Below, piece by piece: positions 40,182 to 48,632 of a stretch of 64,000 bases of DNA. Origin of the DNA: JADMJV01 sp964649085 (lineage in GTDB: Bacteria > Vulcanimicrobiota > Xenobia > Xenobiales > JADMJV01); NCBI GenBank assembly GCA_964649085.1, contig CAZYPN010000007.1, positions 62,001-126,000 on the forward strand, written 5' to 3'. Both the position numbers and the translations under genes were made by a program. Position 1 is the stretch's first letter. Every line of letters starts with the position of its first letter. The notes beneath the pieces are model-generated. The model ran no database searches. It saw nothing but the letters and a program-made list of their open reading frames with translations, and was not told where the DNA came from.

Positions 40182-41686
40182 TGTCCTGGTTGAGTTGGAT
40201 TATCTGGACTCCAGCCCTGGCGGCCCTGTTCATCGCGTTCCTATCACCCCGTTGGGTTCGGCTCGTGCAGGCGCTGGCGGTTTCGGCAGTCGGAGCCAGC
40301 TCGGCCATGAGTCTCAAGCTGTTCCTCGAACACTGTGCCAGCGATTTGACCTCGTTCCGTCAGGTGGAAACCCTGGCCTGGCTTCCCTCGCTGGGAATTC
40401 AATACAAAGTAGGAGTCGACGGCCTCTCGCTCAGCATGATCTTGCTGACGGGCCTGGTTTCCTGGGCCGCCATCTGGATGTGCCTGGGCATTACCAAACG
40501 CCAGAAGGAATTCTTCGTGCTGACGCTGCTGGCGATTACCGGCGTCTACGGTGTCTTTGCCTCGGTCGATCTGTTCTTTTTTGTCGTGTTCTACGAACTG
40601 GCCTCCATTCCGATGTATTTCCTGGTGGGCATCTGGGGCTCCGACAAGCTCTCTTCGGGGCGGCCCATTTACCGCGAACAGGCGGCCACCAAGTTGCTGA
40701 TCTACCTGCAACTGGGTGGCGGATTGGTGCTATTGGGCGTGCTGGCTCTCTACTTTGCCGGCGGGGCCAAGAGCTTCGACTTCGAGGCTCTGCGCCAGGT
40801 GGCTCTCTCGGTAGAGCATCAGCGCATCCTCTTCGTTCTCTTCTTCGTGGGATTCGCCATCGAAGCGGGCCTCGTTCCCCTGCACACCTGGCTGCCCGAG
40901 GGCCACTCGTCGGCCCCAACCCCCCTGTCCATGTTGCTGGCCGGGGTGCTTCTCAAAATGGGGGGCTACGGTATCCTGCGCTTTTGCCTGCAGTTGCTAC
41001 CGCTGGGGGCCGCCGACTTCTATCCGGCTCTGGCCTTTCTGGGGGCTATCAACGTGCTCTATGGAGGGCTGTGCGCCCTGCGACAGACCGATGTAAAGGT
41101 CATGATCGCCTATTCCAGCGTCAGCCATATGGGCATGTTTTTCCTCGGCATCAGCTGCCTGGAAGCGCCCCCGACCTATTCCGGATACGGGCTCCTGGGA
41201 GCGCACTTTCAGCTTTTCTCGCACGGTGTCATCACGGCTCTGCTGTTTGCCGTCGGTGGGGCCGTTTACAACCAGACCCACTCTCGCGATTTGCGGGCCT
41301 GGGGCGGGCTGGCGGCCCGCACTCCAGTTTATGCCTTCTTCTACATTCTGGCAGCCATGGGGTCGTTGGGATTGCCCGGCATGACCGGTTTCTGGGCGGA
41401 ATTCATGGTATTGCTGGGCACCTGGGGCAGCTTCTGGCCTCTGGCGGTGGCTGCCGTCCCGGGGCTGCTGATCACCACCATGTTCTTGCTTCGTTCGGTG
41501 CAATATGGCTTTTTCGGGCCGCTCAATCCCGAGCACCTCCGAGTGAAGGATGCCTGTCCCTCGGAAATCATCGCCTTCACCACCCTGGGCTGGGCCGCTC
41601 TGTTTTTTGGCTTCGCGCCCCGCATTCTCACCATGACCGCGATACCAACCCTGGCTGAAATCGCCCAGAGAGCGGTGGCGCCGTGA
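40181..41686 (+). CDS. nuoM: NADH-quinone oxidoreductase subunit M
   Basis: 501 residues from ATG 40181, overlapping the nuoL stop by 1 bp. VVFYELASIPMYFLVGIWG holds the conserved Glu of the proton channel. AGLVPLHTWLPEGHSSAPTP and DVKVMIAYSSVSHMGMFFLG carry the conserved Lys and His residues. An antiporter-like proton-translocating subunit in complex I's membrane arm. Coupled by 4 bp overlap to nuoN. Confidence 0.95.
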   Translation: MSWLSWIIWTPALAALFIAFLSPRWVRLVQALAVSAVGASSAMSLKLFLEHCASDLTSFRQVETLAWLPSLGIQYKVGVDGLSLSMILLTGLVSWAAIWMCLGITKRQKEFFVLTLLAITGVYGVFASVDLFFFVVFYELASIPMYFLVGIWGSDKLSSGRPIYREQAATKLLIYLQLGGGLVLLGVLALYFAGGAKSFDFEALRQVALSVEHQRILFVLFFVGFAIEAGLVPLHTWLPEGHSSAPTPLSMLLAGVLLKMGGYGILRFCLQLLPLGAADFYPALAFLGAINVLYGGLCALRQTDVKVMIAYSSVSHMGMFFLGISCLEAPPTYSGYGLLGAHFQLFSHGVITALLFAVGGAVYNQTHSRDLRAWGGLAARTPVYAFFYILAAMGSLGLPGMTGFWAEFMVLLGTWGSFWPLAVAAVPGLLITTMFLLRSVQYGFFGPLNPEHLRVKDACPSEIIAFTTLGWAALFFGFAPRILTMTAIPTLAEIAQRAVAP

Positions 41687-43176
41687 GCAGTTGGGCCTCG
41701 GCCATGTCGCAACTCGGGCCCGAAATCGCCGTAATGGTAACGCTGGTTTGGGTCATGCTCAGCGATCTTTTTCTCAGTCGCCGTCCCCGCGGGCTCTGGA
41801 CCCAAACCCTGCTGGGGTTGGCCGGAGCAGCTTTCGTGGCCGCCCTGGGGATCTATGCCGGGGTCAGCGCCGCCCCGCTCCATCCGGCCATCGACAGTGT
41901 GCTGGCCCTGACTCCCATGACCAGCTTGCTGAAGGCGGCGGTGCTTACCCTGGCCGCCCTTTCGGTAGCTGTGGCTCACGGCAGCTTCGAGGAGACACGC
42001 CGCCACGCGGGCGAGTTTTACGCCCTGTTGCTCTTTGCCACACTGGGTGCTCTGCTGTGCATCTCGTCCCAGGATTTGCTGCTCTTTTTCGTAAGTTTCG
42101 AGCTGCTTTCGCTGCCGCTCTATATGCTGTGCGCGTTCCGCCGCTACAACTCGGCCTCTGCCGAAGCCGGCCTCAAGTATTTCGTCAACGGCGCTCTCAG
42201 TTCGGCCTTCCTGCTCTACGGAATCAGCTGGATCTATGGAGCTGTCGGCACCACCCACCTGCCCACGCTCACGATGCGCTACTCGCTGCTCGACTCTGCG
42301 CCGCATGGACTGCTGGTAGGCTGCCTGATGGTGCTGTTGGGACTGGCCTTTAAAATCTCGGCAGCACCGTTCCATCACTGGGCTCCCGATGTTTATTCGG
42401 GCGCGCCTCCCAGTGTATCGGTGTTCCTGAGCACGGTTCCCAAAGTGGCCATGATCGGCTTTGCACTGCAGCTTTTCTGGGGCTATCTCGACACCTCGGG
42501 AGGGTTCTTCCACCTCTCCACCGACTGGGTGTTGCTCTTCATCATTCTCTCGGTGGTCTCGATGTTTGTTGGCAACCTCACCGCTCTGCCCCAGACCGAC
42601 CTGCGAAAAATCCTCGCTTACTCGGGCATCGCCCAGGTCGGTTACCTGTGTCTGGGCCTGGCAGCCTGTTCCGAGGTCAACCCCAATCCCCATCGTGCCC
42701 TGACGGGGGTGCTGTTTTACGCCATCGTCTACGGGCTCTCCAATCTTGGGGCCTGGGCCGTGGTGGCCTGGGTGGGCAGGCGCCAGCAACGCCTGGATCT
42801 CAACTCGCTGCGGGGCCTGCATCAGCGCAGTCCCATTCTGGCGGCCTGTCTGGCTCTGTGCCTGATGTCTCTGGCCGGAGTTCCCCCTCTGTCGGGGTTT
42901 GTTGGGAAGTTCTACATTTTCCGCTCGATCTACGACAGCAAGTTGCCCTTCCTGGTGGTCTTGGGCATCCTCAACTCAGTGATTTCACTTTTTTACTACT
43001 TTCGAGTGTTAAAGGCAGCCTATTTTGTGGAACCAGGAGAGAGCGATCCCACACCCGTTGCGGTCCGGGCCGTGCCTCGGCTGGCCTTCCATCTGTGCCT
43101 CTGGTCCAACCTCGTGCTGGGCCTCTGGCCCGGACTGATCCAGGTGGTGGAAGGGGTCACTGCTAGCCTCTCATAA
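41683..43176 (+). CDS. nuoN: NADH-quinone oxidoreductase subunit N
   Basis: 497 residues, GTG start in a 4-bp overlap with nuoM. VSFELLSLPLYMLCAFRRYN (channel Glu), SAEAGLKYFVNGALSSAFLL, AAPFHHWAPDVYSGAPPSVS and DLRKILAYSGIAQVGYLCLG are NuoN signatures. Third antiporter-like subunit, completing the L-M-N block. No quinone-binding or FMN/Fe-S subunit gene lies on either side. Confidence 0.95.
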   Translation: MSSWASAMSQLGPEIAVMVTLVWVMLSDLFLSRRPRGLWTQTLLGLAGAAFVAALGIYAGVSAAPLHPAIDSVLALTPMTSLLKAAVLTLAALSVAVAHGSFEETRRHAGEFYALLLFATLGALLCISSQDLLLFFVSFELLSLPLYMLCAFRRYNSASAEAGLKYFVNGALSSAFLLYGISWIYGAVGTTHLPTLTMRYSLLDSAPHGLLVGCLMVLLGLAFKISAAPFHHWAPDVYSGAPPSVSVFLSTVPKVAMIGFALQLFWGYLDTSGGFFHLSTDWVLLFIILSVVSMFVGNLTALPQTDLRKILAYSGIAQVGYLCLGLAACSEVNPNPHRALTGVLFYAIVYGLSNLGAWAVVAWVGRRQQRLDLNSLRGLHQRSPILAACLALCLMSLAGVPPLSGFVGKFYIFRSIYDSKLPFLVVLGILNSVISLFYYFRVLKAAYFVEPGESDPTPVAVRAVPRLAFHLCLWSNLVLGLWPGLIQVVEGVTASLS

Positions 43177-43187
43177 GGACCTTGACC

Positions 43188-43601
43188 ATGTCATCTGCCG
43201 ACCACAACGGCGCCGCCAGCCACGGCGAATATACGATCGCCAAGATTCTTCGCCAGCGACTCGACGAAGAGCAAACCTTGATCTCCACCGAGCGTGGTTC
43301 GATCGCCTACCGAATTTCCGAGATTATGGTGTGCGCCAAGGACCTCTACACTCAGGCCCTGCCTCGACTATTGAAAGAAGCCCCGGGAGAGTCGACCCTG
43401 GAAGAGGAAATCGCCGGCCTGCGCATGACGCTGCTGCACCTGCGCGACCTGGTGGGCGACTTCGACAATGCCTTCCTCGACGCCATGCACCACGAACGCA
43501 AGGCCCAACCGGGCGAGGTCTATGCCGACTGGAAACCGGTAGACGACGAAGAATGGACCCCCGAGGAGTTGGGCCTGAATGCGGAAGACGCCGAGGAGTA
43601 G
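43188..43601 (+). CDS. Unrecognised acidic helical protein (137 residues)
   Basis: I prefer ATG 43188 (AAGGA about 11 bp upstream) over the TTG at 43182. The protein is soluble and helical, with a ~85-residue region (YTIAKILRQRLDEEQTLIST, RISEIMVCAKDLYTQALPRL, EEIAGLRMTLLHLRDLVGDF, NAFLDAMHHERK) followed by an acidic tail (DDEEWTPEELGLNAEDAEE). It follows nuoN by 11 bp, so it may be co-transcribed, but nothing ties it to complex I. No family recognised. Confidence 0.65.
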   Translation: MSSADHNGAASHGEYTIAKILRQRLDEEQTLISTERGSIAYRISEIMVCAKDLYTQALPRLLKEAPGESTLEEEIAGLRMTLLHLRDLVGDFDNAFLDAMHHERKAQPGEVYADWKPVDDEEWTPEELGLNAEDAEE

Positions 43602-43603
43602 CC

Positions 43604-44269
43604 CTATCCCACCAGTTCCTGGCTGGTGTGATTCTCGATGTCGAAGGTGACCGCCCCGACCTGAGGGCGGGTGCGGGTGGTAAGATCGAGGCGGATAAGC
43701 ACCCCGGCCGCGTGGTCAAACCACATCACACCGTCGGAGGCCGTCTTCACCAGGCTCTGCGCCCGACTATCGGGCAGCGGCATCTGAAACTCCACCGGTT
43801 CTGAAACGAAGCTGATGCGCACGCACGAACGACCGCCCTGGTCCTCGTCGCGTTCGTAAGTGTAGGTGTACTTCATCGTTACCGGAGTAGCCACGTTGGG
43901 CAACTGGGTTTGACTCTCGCCCTCCCAGGTGGCCCCGGGCTCCACCGACCCTTCAGGGAAGGCAAAAGCGTTGCCCTGATTGGGACCAGAAACCTCAAAC
44001 ACCTCACCACGGGGCCCCAGGTGCTGGTAAATGACGTTGCGAGCGTTATTGGGGATGCCCGGACCGGGCTTGGGAACCGTAACGTTCAAAACATGGGCCG
44101 ATCCGTCGTCCATCGCTCGCAGAATCGTTTGCTGCAGATCGGCTTCGAAGCCGCCCTGCTCCTGTCCCACGGTCTTCCCATCCTGGGTGGCAACCTGAGT
44201 CGACTTGCTTTGCAACCGATAGCGCAAAACCTGATCGGTCGAAAACTTGAGGCGAAGAACGTGGCCCAT
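43604..44269 (-). CDS. Unrecognised beta-rich protein (221 residues)
   Basis: No signal peptide. The sequence alternates strands: LRLKFSTDQVLRYRLQSKST, GFEADLQQTILRAMDDGSAH, VNVTVPKPG-type stretches, TMKYTYTYERDEDQGGRSC, FDHAAGVLIRLDLTTRTRPQ and ending VTFDIENHTSQELVG. The layout (two related beta sheets, 'W-E-G' in the middle) recalls bacterial proteins that measure or bind lipophilic ligands, but I cannot assign a family. It converges on the preceding gene with a 2-bp gap and diverges from the ECF S-component. Confidence 0.65.
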   Translation of the reverse strand: MGHVLRLKFSTDQVLRYRLQSKSTQVATQDGKTVGQEQGGFEADLQQTILRAMDDGSAHVLNVTVPKPGPGIPNNARNVIYQHLGPRGEVFEVSGPNQGNAFAFPEGSVEPGATWEGESQTQLPNVATPVTMKYTYTYERDEDQGGRSCVRISFVSEPVEFQMPLPDSRAQSLVKTASDGVMWFDHAAGVLIRLDLTTRTRPQVGAVTFDIENHTSQELVG

Positions 44270-44392
44270 GGAGAGTCTCCTTTACGAAGTGCTGGCCGGC
44301 AGCGTTCTCCCCCGTCCCCAGGCCTCCCTCCCATGGCCACCCGGGGCATTTTCCCGGCAAGCCCCAGGGAAGGTTTTTCGCGACACGAACCC

Positions 44393-44911
44393 ATGGGAGT
44401 GCGTCGCAAAAAGCGCTCGGCGATGGACTGGGTGCCGCTGAGCTTCCTGGTGCTCTTCCTTTCCCTCACCGGACTGGGCTACCTCGCCGTGCCCGGAACC
44501 GCCAGCGCCCTGACCATTGTGCACATTCCGGTTATCCTGGGCGCGATTTTAAGTGGGCCTTTGCCAGGCATGATTTTGGGCGGACTCTTTGGCCTCACCA
44601 ACTGGTGGATGTTTCCCCCCCACGACCCCATGACGCAAGTATTGCCCCGACTTCTTTGCGGCCTCGTAGCCGGACTGGTCTTCATGCTGGCTCGCCGCCA
44701 CGGCGACCCCGAAAGCCAGTTGACGCTGGGGTCTCTGGCCGCTTCGCTGGCCGGCAGCCTGACCAACACCCTGGGGGTAGCCCTGATGGCTGTGAGCAAG
44801 GGCCAGTTGAATCCTCAGGAAGTGTTGGGCGTGGTGCTCTTCCACGGTGGTCCCGAAGCCTTTCTGGCGGTGCTGGTAACCCTTCCCATCACGGTGACCC
44901 GCTTCCGCTAA
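44393..44911 (+). CDS. ECF-transporter S-component-like membrane protein
   Basis: 172 residues from ATG 44393. About five to six hydrophobic segments: VPLSFLVLFLSLTGLGYLAV, ALTIVHIPVILGAILSGPLP, GMILGGLFGLTNWWMFPP, LCGLVAGLVFMLARR, ASLAGSLTNTLGVALMAVSK. The 'TIVHIPVILGAILSGPLPGMILGGLFGLTN' order is the substrate-binding S-component pattern of ECF vitamin transporters (PanT-like). No ATPase or T-component gene is nearby, so it would be a group II S-component using a shared module. The substrate, perhaps pantothenate or another vitamin, is not certain. Confidence 0.75.
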   Translation: MGVRRKKRSAMDWVPLSFLVLFLSLTGLGYLAVPGTASALTIVHIPVILGAILSGPLPGMILGGLFGLTNWWMFPPHDPMTQVLPRLLCGLVAGLVFMLARRHGDPESQLTLGSLAASLAGSLTNTLGVALMAVSKGQLNPQEVLGVVLFHGGPEAFLAVLVTLPITVTRFR

Positions 44912-44948
44912 AGGAGGGAGCCCTCGATCGCTTGGCCAACACCAGGGG

Positions 44949-46193
44949 ATGGACGTCCATGAAGTCAGCCGCCTGTATCGCGAGCACCTCTCGCCCGATC
45001 TGGCCCGTTTGCTGAAATTCGGCGGTCCTGGCAGCCTTGAAGTCGAGGCTCTCGACTGTCGGGTGTGCGATCATCTTGGGCGCGACTACCTGGACATGGC
45101 CGGCGGTTACGGGGTGTTCTCTCTGGGCCACCGACATCCACGTGTTGTGGAAGCCGCCCATCGACAACTCGATCGGCTCCCCCTCTCCTCGCGCATCTTG
45201 CTCAATCCACAACAGGCCTACCTGGCGCGTGAACTCGCCCGGCTGTCTCCCGGCGACTTGCAATACAGCTTCTTCTGCAACAGCGGGGCCGAGGCCGTCG
45301 AAGGCGCCCTGAAACTGGCCCGTCTGGCCAGCGGGCGCACGGGCTTCGTCGCCTGCCACAACAGCTATCATGGCAAAACCCTGGGGGCCCTGTCGGTCAC
45401 CGGGCGTGAGAAATACCGCCAACCCTTCGAGCCTCTGATCGCCGGGGTGCAGTTCGTCGACTTCGGCGACCTGGGGCAACTGGAGCAGGTCTTGAATTCC
45501 GAGGTTGCCGCCTTCATTGTTGAGCCGGTCCAGGGAGAAGGAGGCATCCACGTAGCTCCGACTGGCTACCTCGAAGCGGCGCGCCAGCTCTGCAACCAAC
45601 ACGGAGTTCTGCTGATCGCCGATGAAATTCAATCCGGGCTCGGACGCACAGGAAAGCTGTTCGCTATCGAGCACTGGAACGTCCAGCCCGACCTGATGGT
45701 GCTGGCCAAAGCTCTGGGCGGCGGAGTGGTGCCGATGGGGGCGGTGCTGGGAACCGCCGAAGTGTGGAAGGGTCTCAAAGGACAACCGCTGCTGCACACC
45801 AGCACCTTCGGTGGCAATCCGCTGGGTTGCGCCGTGGCCCTGGCCACACTGGAGGTGCTGCACAGCGAGCAGCTCTGCCAGCGTGCTTCCCAACTGGGTT
45901 CATGGTTGATTCAGCAGTTGACTGCCCTGGCTGAGGAGTTTCCCGGACAAATTCGCGAAGTGCGCGGGCTGGGATTGATGGTGGGAGTAGAAATGGAGAG
46001 GGAAGAACAGGCTGGAGCCGTGATCAGCGAACTGGTCAAACAGCGGATTCTGGCCGCCTACACGTTGAATCAGCCCAAGGTCATTCGACTCGAGCCCCCG
46101 CTCACGATTTCCCAACAAGATCTGGAGCTGGCACTGCAGGCCTGGCGCCAGGCTCTACAGCATATTTCTCAACGTTTTCAGGCGGTGAGCTGA
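44949..46193 (+). CDS. Class III PLP aminotransferase
   Basis: 414 residues, fold type I. YLDMAGGYGVFSLGHRHP, NSGAEAVEGALKLARLASGR, SYHGKTLGALSVTG, EPVQGEGGIHVAPTGYL, LIADEIQSGLGRTGKLFAIE and VLAKALGGGVVPMGA (PLP lysine) are all in place. Acetylornithine, putrescine and diaminobutyrate transaminases share this profile, and no arginine-synthesis gene accompanies it. It opens a four-gene coupled cassette with an SRPBCC protein, an acyl-ACP-reductase-like enzyme and a 'quinate dehydrogenase'-type protein. A transamination of an aldehyde or amine made in that cassette is plausible but unproven. Confidence 0.83.
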   Translation: MDVHEVSRLYREHLSPDLARLLKFGGPGSLEVEALDCRVCDHLGRDYLDMAGGYGVFSLGHRHPRVVEAAHRQLDRLPLSSRILLNPQQAYLARELARLSPGDLQYSFFCNSGAEAVEGALKLARLASGRTGFVACHNSYHGKTLGALSVTGREKYRQPFEPLIAGVQFVDFGDLGQLEQVLNSEVAAFIVEPVQGEGGIHVAPTGYLEAARQLCNQHGVLLIADEIQSGLGRTGKLFAIEHWNVQPDLMVLAKALGGGVVPMGAVLGTAEVWKGLKGQPLLHTSTFGGNPLGCAVALATLEVLHSEQLCQRASQLGSWLIQQLTALAEEFPGQIREVRGLGLMVGVEMEREEQAGAVISELVKQRILAAYTLNQPKVIRLEPPLTISQQDLELALQAWRQALQHISQRFQAVS

Positions 46194-46630
46194 TGGCCTA
46201 CATCGAGCGCAGCGTGGTGATTCAAGGTCCCATCCAGCAGGTTTACGAACTGGCCAAAGATATGGAAAGCTACCCCCAGTTCATGCGCGATGTGGAAAGC
46301 GTTCGGGTCATCGAGCGTCAGGGCAACCGCACCGTGACAGAATGGGAAACCAGCGTCGATGGCACTCCCATTCTGTGGACCGAAGAAGACATTTTTAATG
46401 ATGACAGCTTCACCATCCAATATCGGCTGATCGAGGGAGACCTGGAAAAGTTCGAGGGCAGCTGGAGCTTTCGTGCCACCCCCGAGGGGACCCAGGTCAC
46501 CCTGACCGTTGACTACGATTTTGGCATTCCCGAGCTCACCCAGTTAATTGGACCGACCCTCCAGGAAAAAGTCGGAGAAAACTCCGAGATGATGCTGCTG
46601 GGGATGAAGCACAAAGTCGAAGGCTCATGA
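46193..46630 (+). CDS. SRPBCC (START/cyclase-dehydrase) family protein
   Basis: 145 residues, 1-bp overlap with the aminotransferase stop. YIERSVVIQGPIQQVYELAK, DMESYPQFMRDVESVRVIER and the later FEGSWSFRATPEGTQVTLTV match the COQ10/aromatase-cyclase branch of SRPBCC domains, which have a deep hydrophobic pocket. Such proteins bind lipids or polyketides, and COQ10 binds quinones. In this cassette it may present a hydrophobic acyl or aldehyde substrate to the next enzyme (inference). Overlaps it by 4 bp. Confidence 0.82.
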   Translation: MAYIERSVVIQGPIQQVYELAKDMESYPQFMRDVESVRVIERQGNRTVTEWETSVDGTPILWTEEDIFNDDSFTIQYRLIEGDLEKFEGSWSFRATPEGTQVTLTVDYDFGIPELTQLIGPTLQEKVGENSEMMLLGMKHKVEGS

Positions 46631-47724
46631 ATCAATTCGGCTTCCTGATCCATCCTTTAGGAATGCAGGACGTAGTGCGCTACGCGCCCTCGGCCCGTGG
46701 CAAACGCGAGGCCCTGGTCAGCAAAATCCTGGAATGGATGCCGCCCTACAAGGCCTCGACCATTACCGGGGTGCGTTCGCGGGCCAGCGGCCAGAGCATC
46801 GAAGGCAGCTTTATTACCATTCCGCTTTTGCCCCGGCAGTTCATCGAAAAGGAACGGGCCTGGGTTCTCGAGCGGGTCATCCAGGGCGCCTTGCTGGCTC
46901 AAGAACAGGGAGCCCGAATGGTGGGCCTGGGGGGTTACTCCTCCGTCGTCGGCGAGGGGGGCAAAGCCGTAGCCCAAATTCTCGAGGTGGGGGTGACCAG
47001 CGGCAACTCGTACACGGTAGCCACGGCTATGGACGCCACCTTGCAGGCGGCCAGAGCCATGGAGCTAGACATGTCCCGTTGCAAGGTGGCCGTGGTCGGA
47101 GCCACCGGAGCCATCGGCACCGTCTGCTCCAGGCTATTAGCCCGTCAGGTCGACCGGCTCTCGCTGGTGGCGCGCAGCCTGTCGCGGCTGCAACAACTGG
47201 CCGAGCGGGTGAGCAGCGACGACCGGGCCGAGGTTTCCATCGAGACCGACCTGGCCCGCGGAGTGCGCGAGGCCGACATCATCGTTTCCGCCACCGCTTC
47301 GGGCGGGGGCATCTTGCGCCCCGACATTCTCAAGCCTGGGGTGGTAATTTGCGACGTGGCTCTGCCTCACGACGTGTGTCGCGAAGTGGCCCGGGTGCGC
47401 CCCGACGTGCTGGTGATCGAAGGCGGCGTGGTGGAAGTCCCTGGCGAAGTCAACTTCAACTTCGATTTCGGCTACCCCCCGGGGCACTCGCTGGCCTGCA
47501 TGGCCGAAACCATGATTTTGACCCTCGAAGGCCGCTGCGAGGACTACAGTCTGGGCCGGGGTCTGTCGCTGGAGAAGGTCGAAGAAATCAACCGCCTGGC
47601 CCGCCACCACGGCTTTCGCACGGCCGGCTTGCGGGCCTTTGACGAGCCGGTCACGCCCGAAAAAATCGAAAGCATCAAAGGCCACCTGAAAGACCACCGC
47701 CGGGGTCTGAGCGTGCTGCGATGA
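46627..47724 (+). CDS. Acyl-ACP-reductase-like dehydrogenase (AAR family, COG5322)
   Basis: 365 residues. The N-terminal domain has GFLIHPLGMQDVVRYAPSAR and LGGYSSVVGEGGKAVAQ, which line up with GLIGHLTS... and LGGFTSII in cyanobacterial fatty acyl-ACP reductase. The Rossmann site is VAVVGATGAIGTVCSRL (155-171). HSLACMAETMILTLEG places C291 where the cyanobacterial enzyme has its thioester-forming cysteine (ACFAEAM). So the NADPH site and the nucleophile are both kept, which supports reduction of an acyl thioester to an aldehyde. No aldehyde deformylating oxygenase is nearby, so alkane synthesis is not indicated. Many such genes are mislabelled shikimate dehydrogenase. Confidence 0.82.
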   Translation: MNQFGFLIHPLGMQDVVRYAPSARGKREALVSKILEWMPPYKASTITGVRSRASGQSIEGSFITIPLLPRQFIEKERAWVLERVIQGALLAQEQGARMVGLGGYSSVVGEGGKAVAQILEVGVTSGNSYTVATAMDATLQAARAMELDMSRCKVAVVGATGAIGTVCSRLLARQVDRLSLVARSLSRLQQLAERVSSDDRAEVSIETDLARGVREADIIVSATASGGGILRPDILKPGVVICDVALPHDVCREVARVRPDVLVIEGGVVEVPGEVNFNFDFGYPPGHSLACMAETMILTLEGRCEDYSLGRGLSLEKVEEINRLARHHGFRTAGLRAFDEPVTPEKIESIKGHLKDHRRGLSVLR

Positions 47725-48620
47725 AGCGGGTGGTCAGCGTCAGCCTGGGGTCGTCCAGCCGCGACCACCAGGCCATCGCCTCGTTCCTGGGCGAAACCTT
47801 TCAACTGGAACGCCGCGGCCTGGACGGCCAGTTCAAAGCCGCCCAGGCCCTGCTGCGCGAACTCGACGGCAAGGTCGACGCCATCGGCTTGGGCGGAGTC
47901 GACATCTACCTGCGCTGTCGCGACCGTCGCTATGCCCTGCGCGACGGGCTGCGCCTGGCCCAGTGCGTGGAAAAGACTCCGCTGGCCGACGGCAGCGGCC
48001 TGAAAGACACGCTGGAGGCCTCGGTCGTTCAACACCTCAACGCGGCCGAGCCCCTCAAGGGCAAGAAGGTGCTGGTGGTCTCGGCCCTCGACCGCTTCGG
48101 TCTGGCCGAGGCGCTGGTGCAGGCCGGTTGCCAGGTGACCTTTGGGGACAAGATCTTCGCCCTGAACCTGGACCAACCCATCCTCAATCTGGATGAACTG
48201 GAAGTGCAGGCCGAAAAGCTGCTGCCCGAGCTGTGCAAGCTGCCCATCAGCATGCTCTATCCGGTGGGCCCCAGCCAGAGCCGCATCGAACCGCTGGAAC
48301 TCACCTCCCGCTACATGCAGGAGGCCGAGTGGATCTGCGGCGACTTTCACCTGATCCGCCGCCGTCTGCCCGAACAGTTAACGGGCAAAGTCATCCTCAC
48401 CAACACCGTTACCGCAGACGACGTCGAGTTGCTGCGCCAGCGCGGGGTATCACGCTTGATCACCACCACCCCCGAGTTCTCGGGACGCTCCTTTGGCACC
48501 AACGTGCTCGAGGCCGTGCTGCTGGCCCATCTGGGTCGCCGCGCCGAAGAGGTGCAGCGGCAGGATTATGAGCGACTGTTACGAGAACTGCGCTGGCAAC
48601 CCCGCATCATCACCTGGTAA
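47721..48620 (+). CDS. 'Quinate 5-dehydrogenase'-annotated family protein
   Basis: 299 residues, 4-bp overlap with the preceding gene. VSVSLGSSSRDHQAIASFLG, DGKVDAIGLGGVDIYLRCRD and DGSGLKDTLEASVVQHLNAA, then FGDKIFALNLDQPI, WICGDFHLIRRRLPEQLTGK and TTTPEFSGRSFGTNVLEAVL are the conserved blocks of a family found in Firmicutes and some other phyla. It is routinely called quinate 5-dehydrogenase, but I know of no direct evidence and see no Rossmann GxGxxG. The family is encoded beside the AAR-like gene in other phyla as far as I recall, which supports a shared pathway. Its role is unknown. Confidence 0.75.
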   Translation: MKRVVSVSLGSSSRDHQAIASFLGETFQLERRGLDGQFKAAQALLRELDGKVDAIGLGGVDIYLRCRDRRYALRDGLRLAQCVEKTPLADGSGLKDTLEASVVQHLNAAEPLKGKKVLVVSALDRFGLAEALVQAGCQVTFGDKIFALNLDQPILNLDELEVQAEKLLPELCKLPISMLYPVGPSQSRIEPLELTSRYMQEAEWICGDFHLIRRRLPEQLTGKVILTNTVTADDVELLRQRGVSRLITTTPEFSGRSFGTNVLEAVLLAHLGRRAEEVQRQDYERLLRELRWQPRIITW

Positions 48621-48632
48621 TCGGAGAGCACC

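Noticed and set aside
44270..44392. Vitamin riboswitch before the ECF S-component
   Set aside because: The 123-bp divergent leader lacks the TPP, cobalamin, FMN or preQ1 consensus blocks I could look for by eye.
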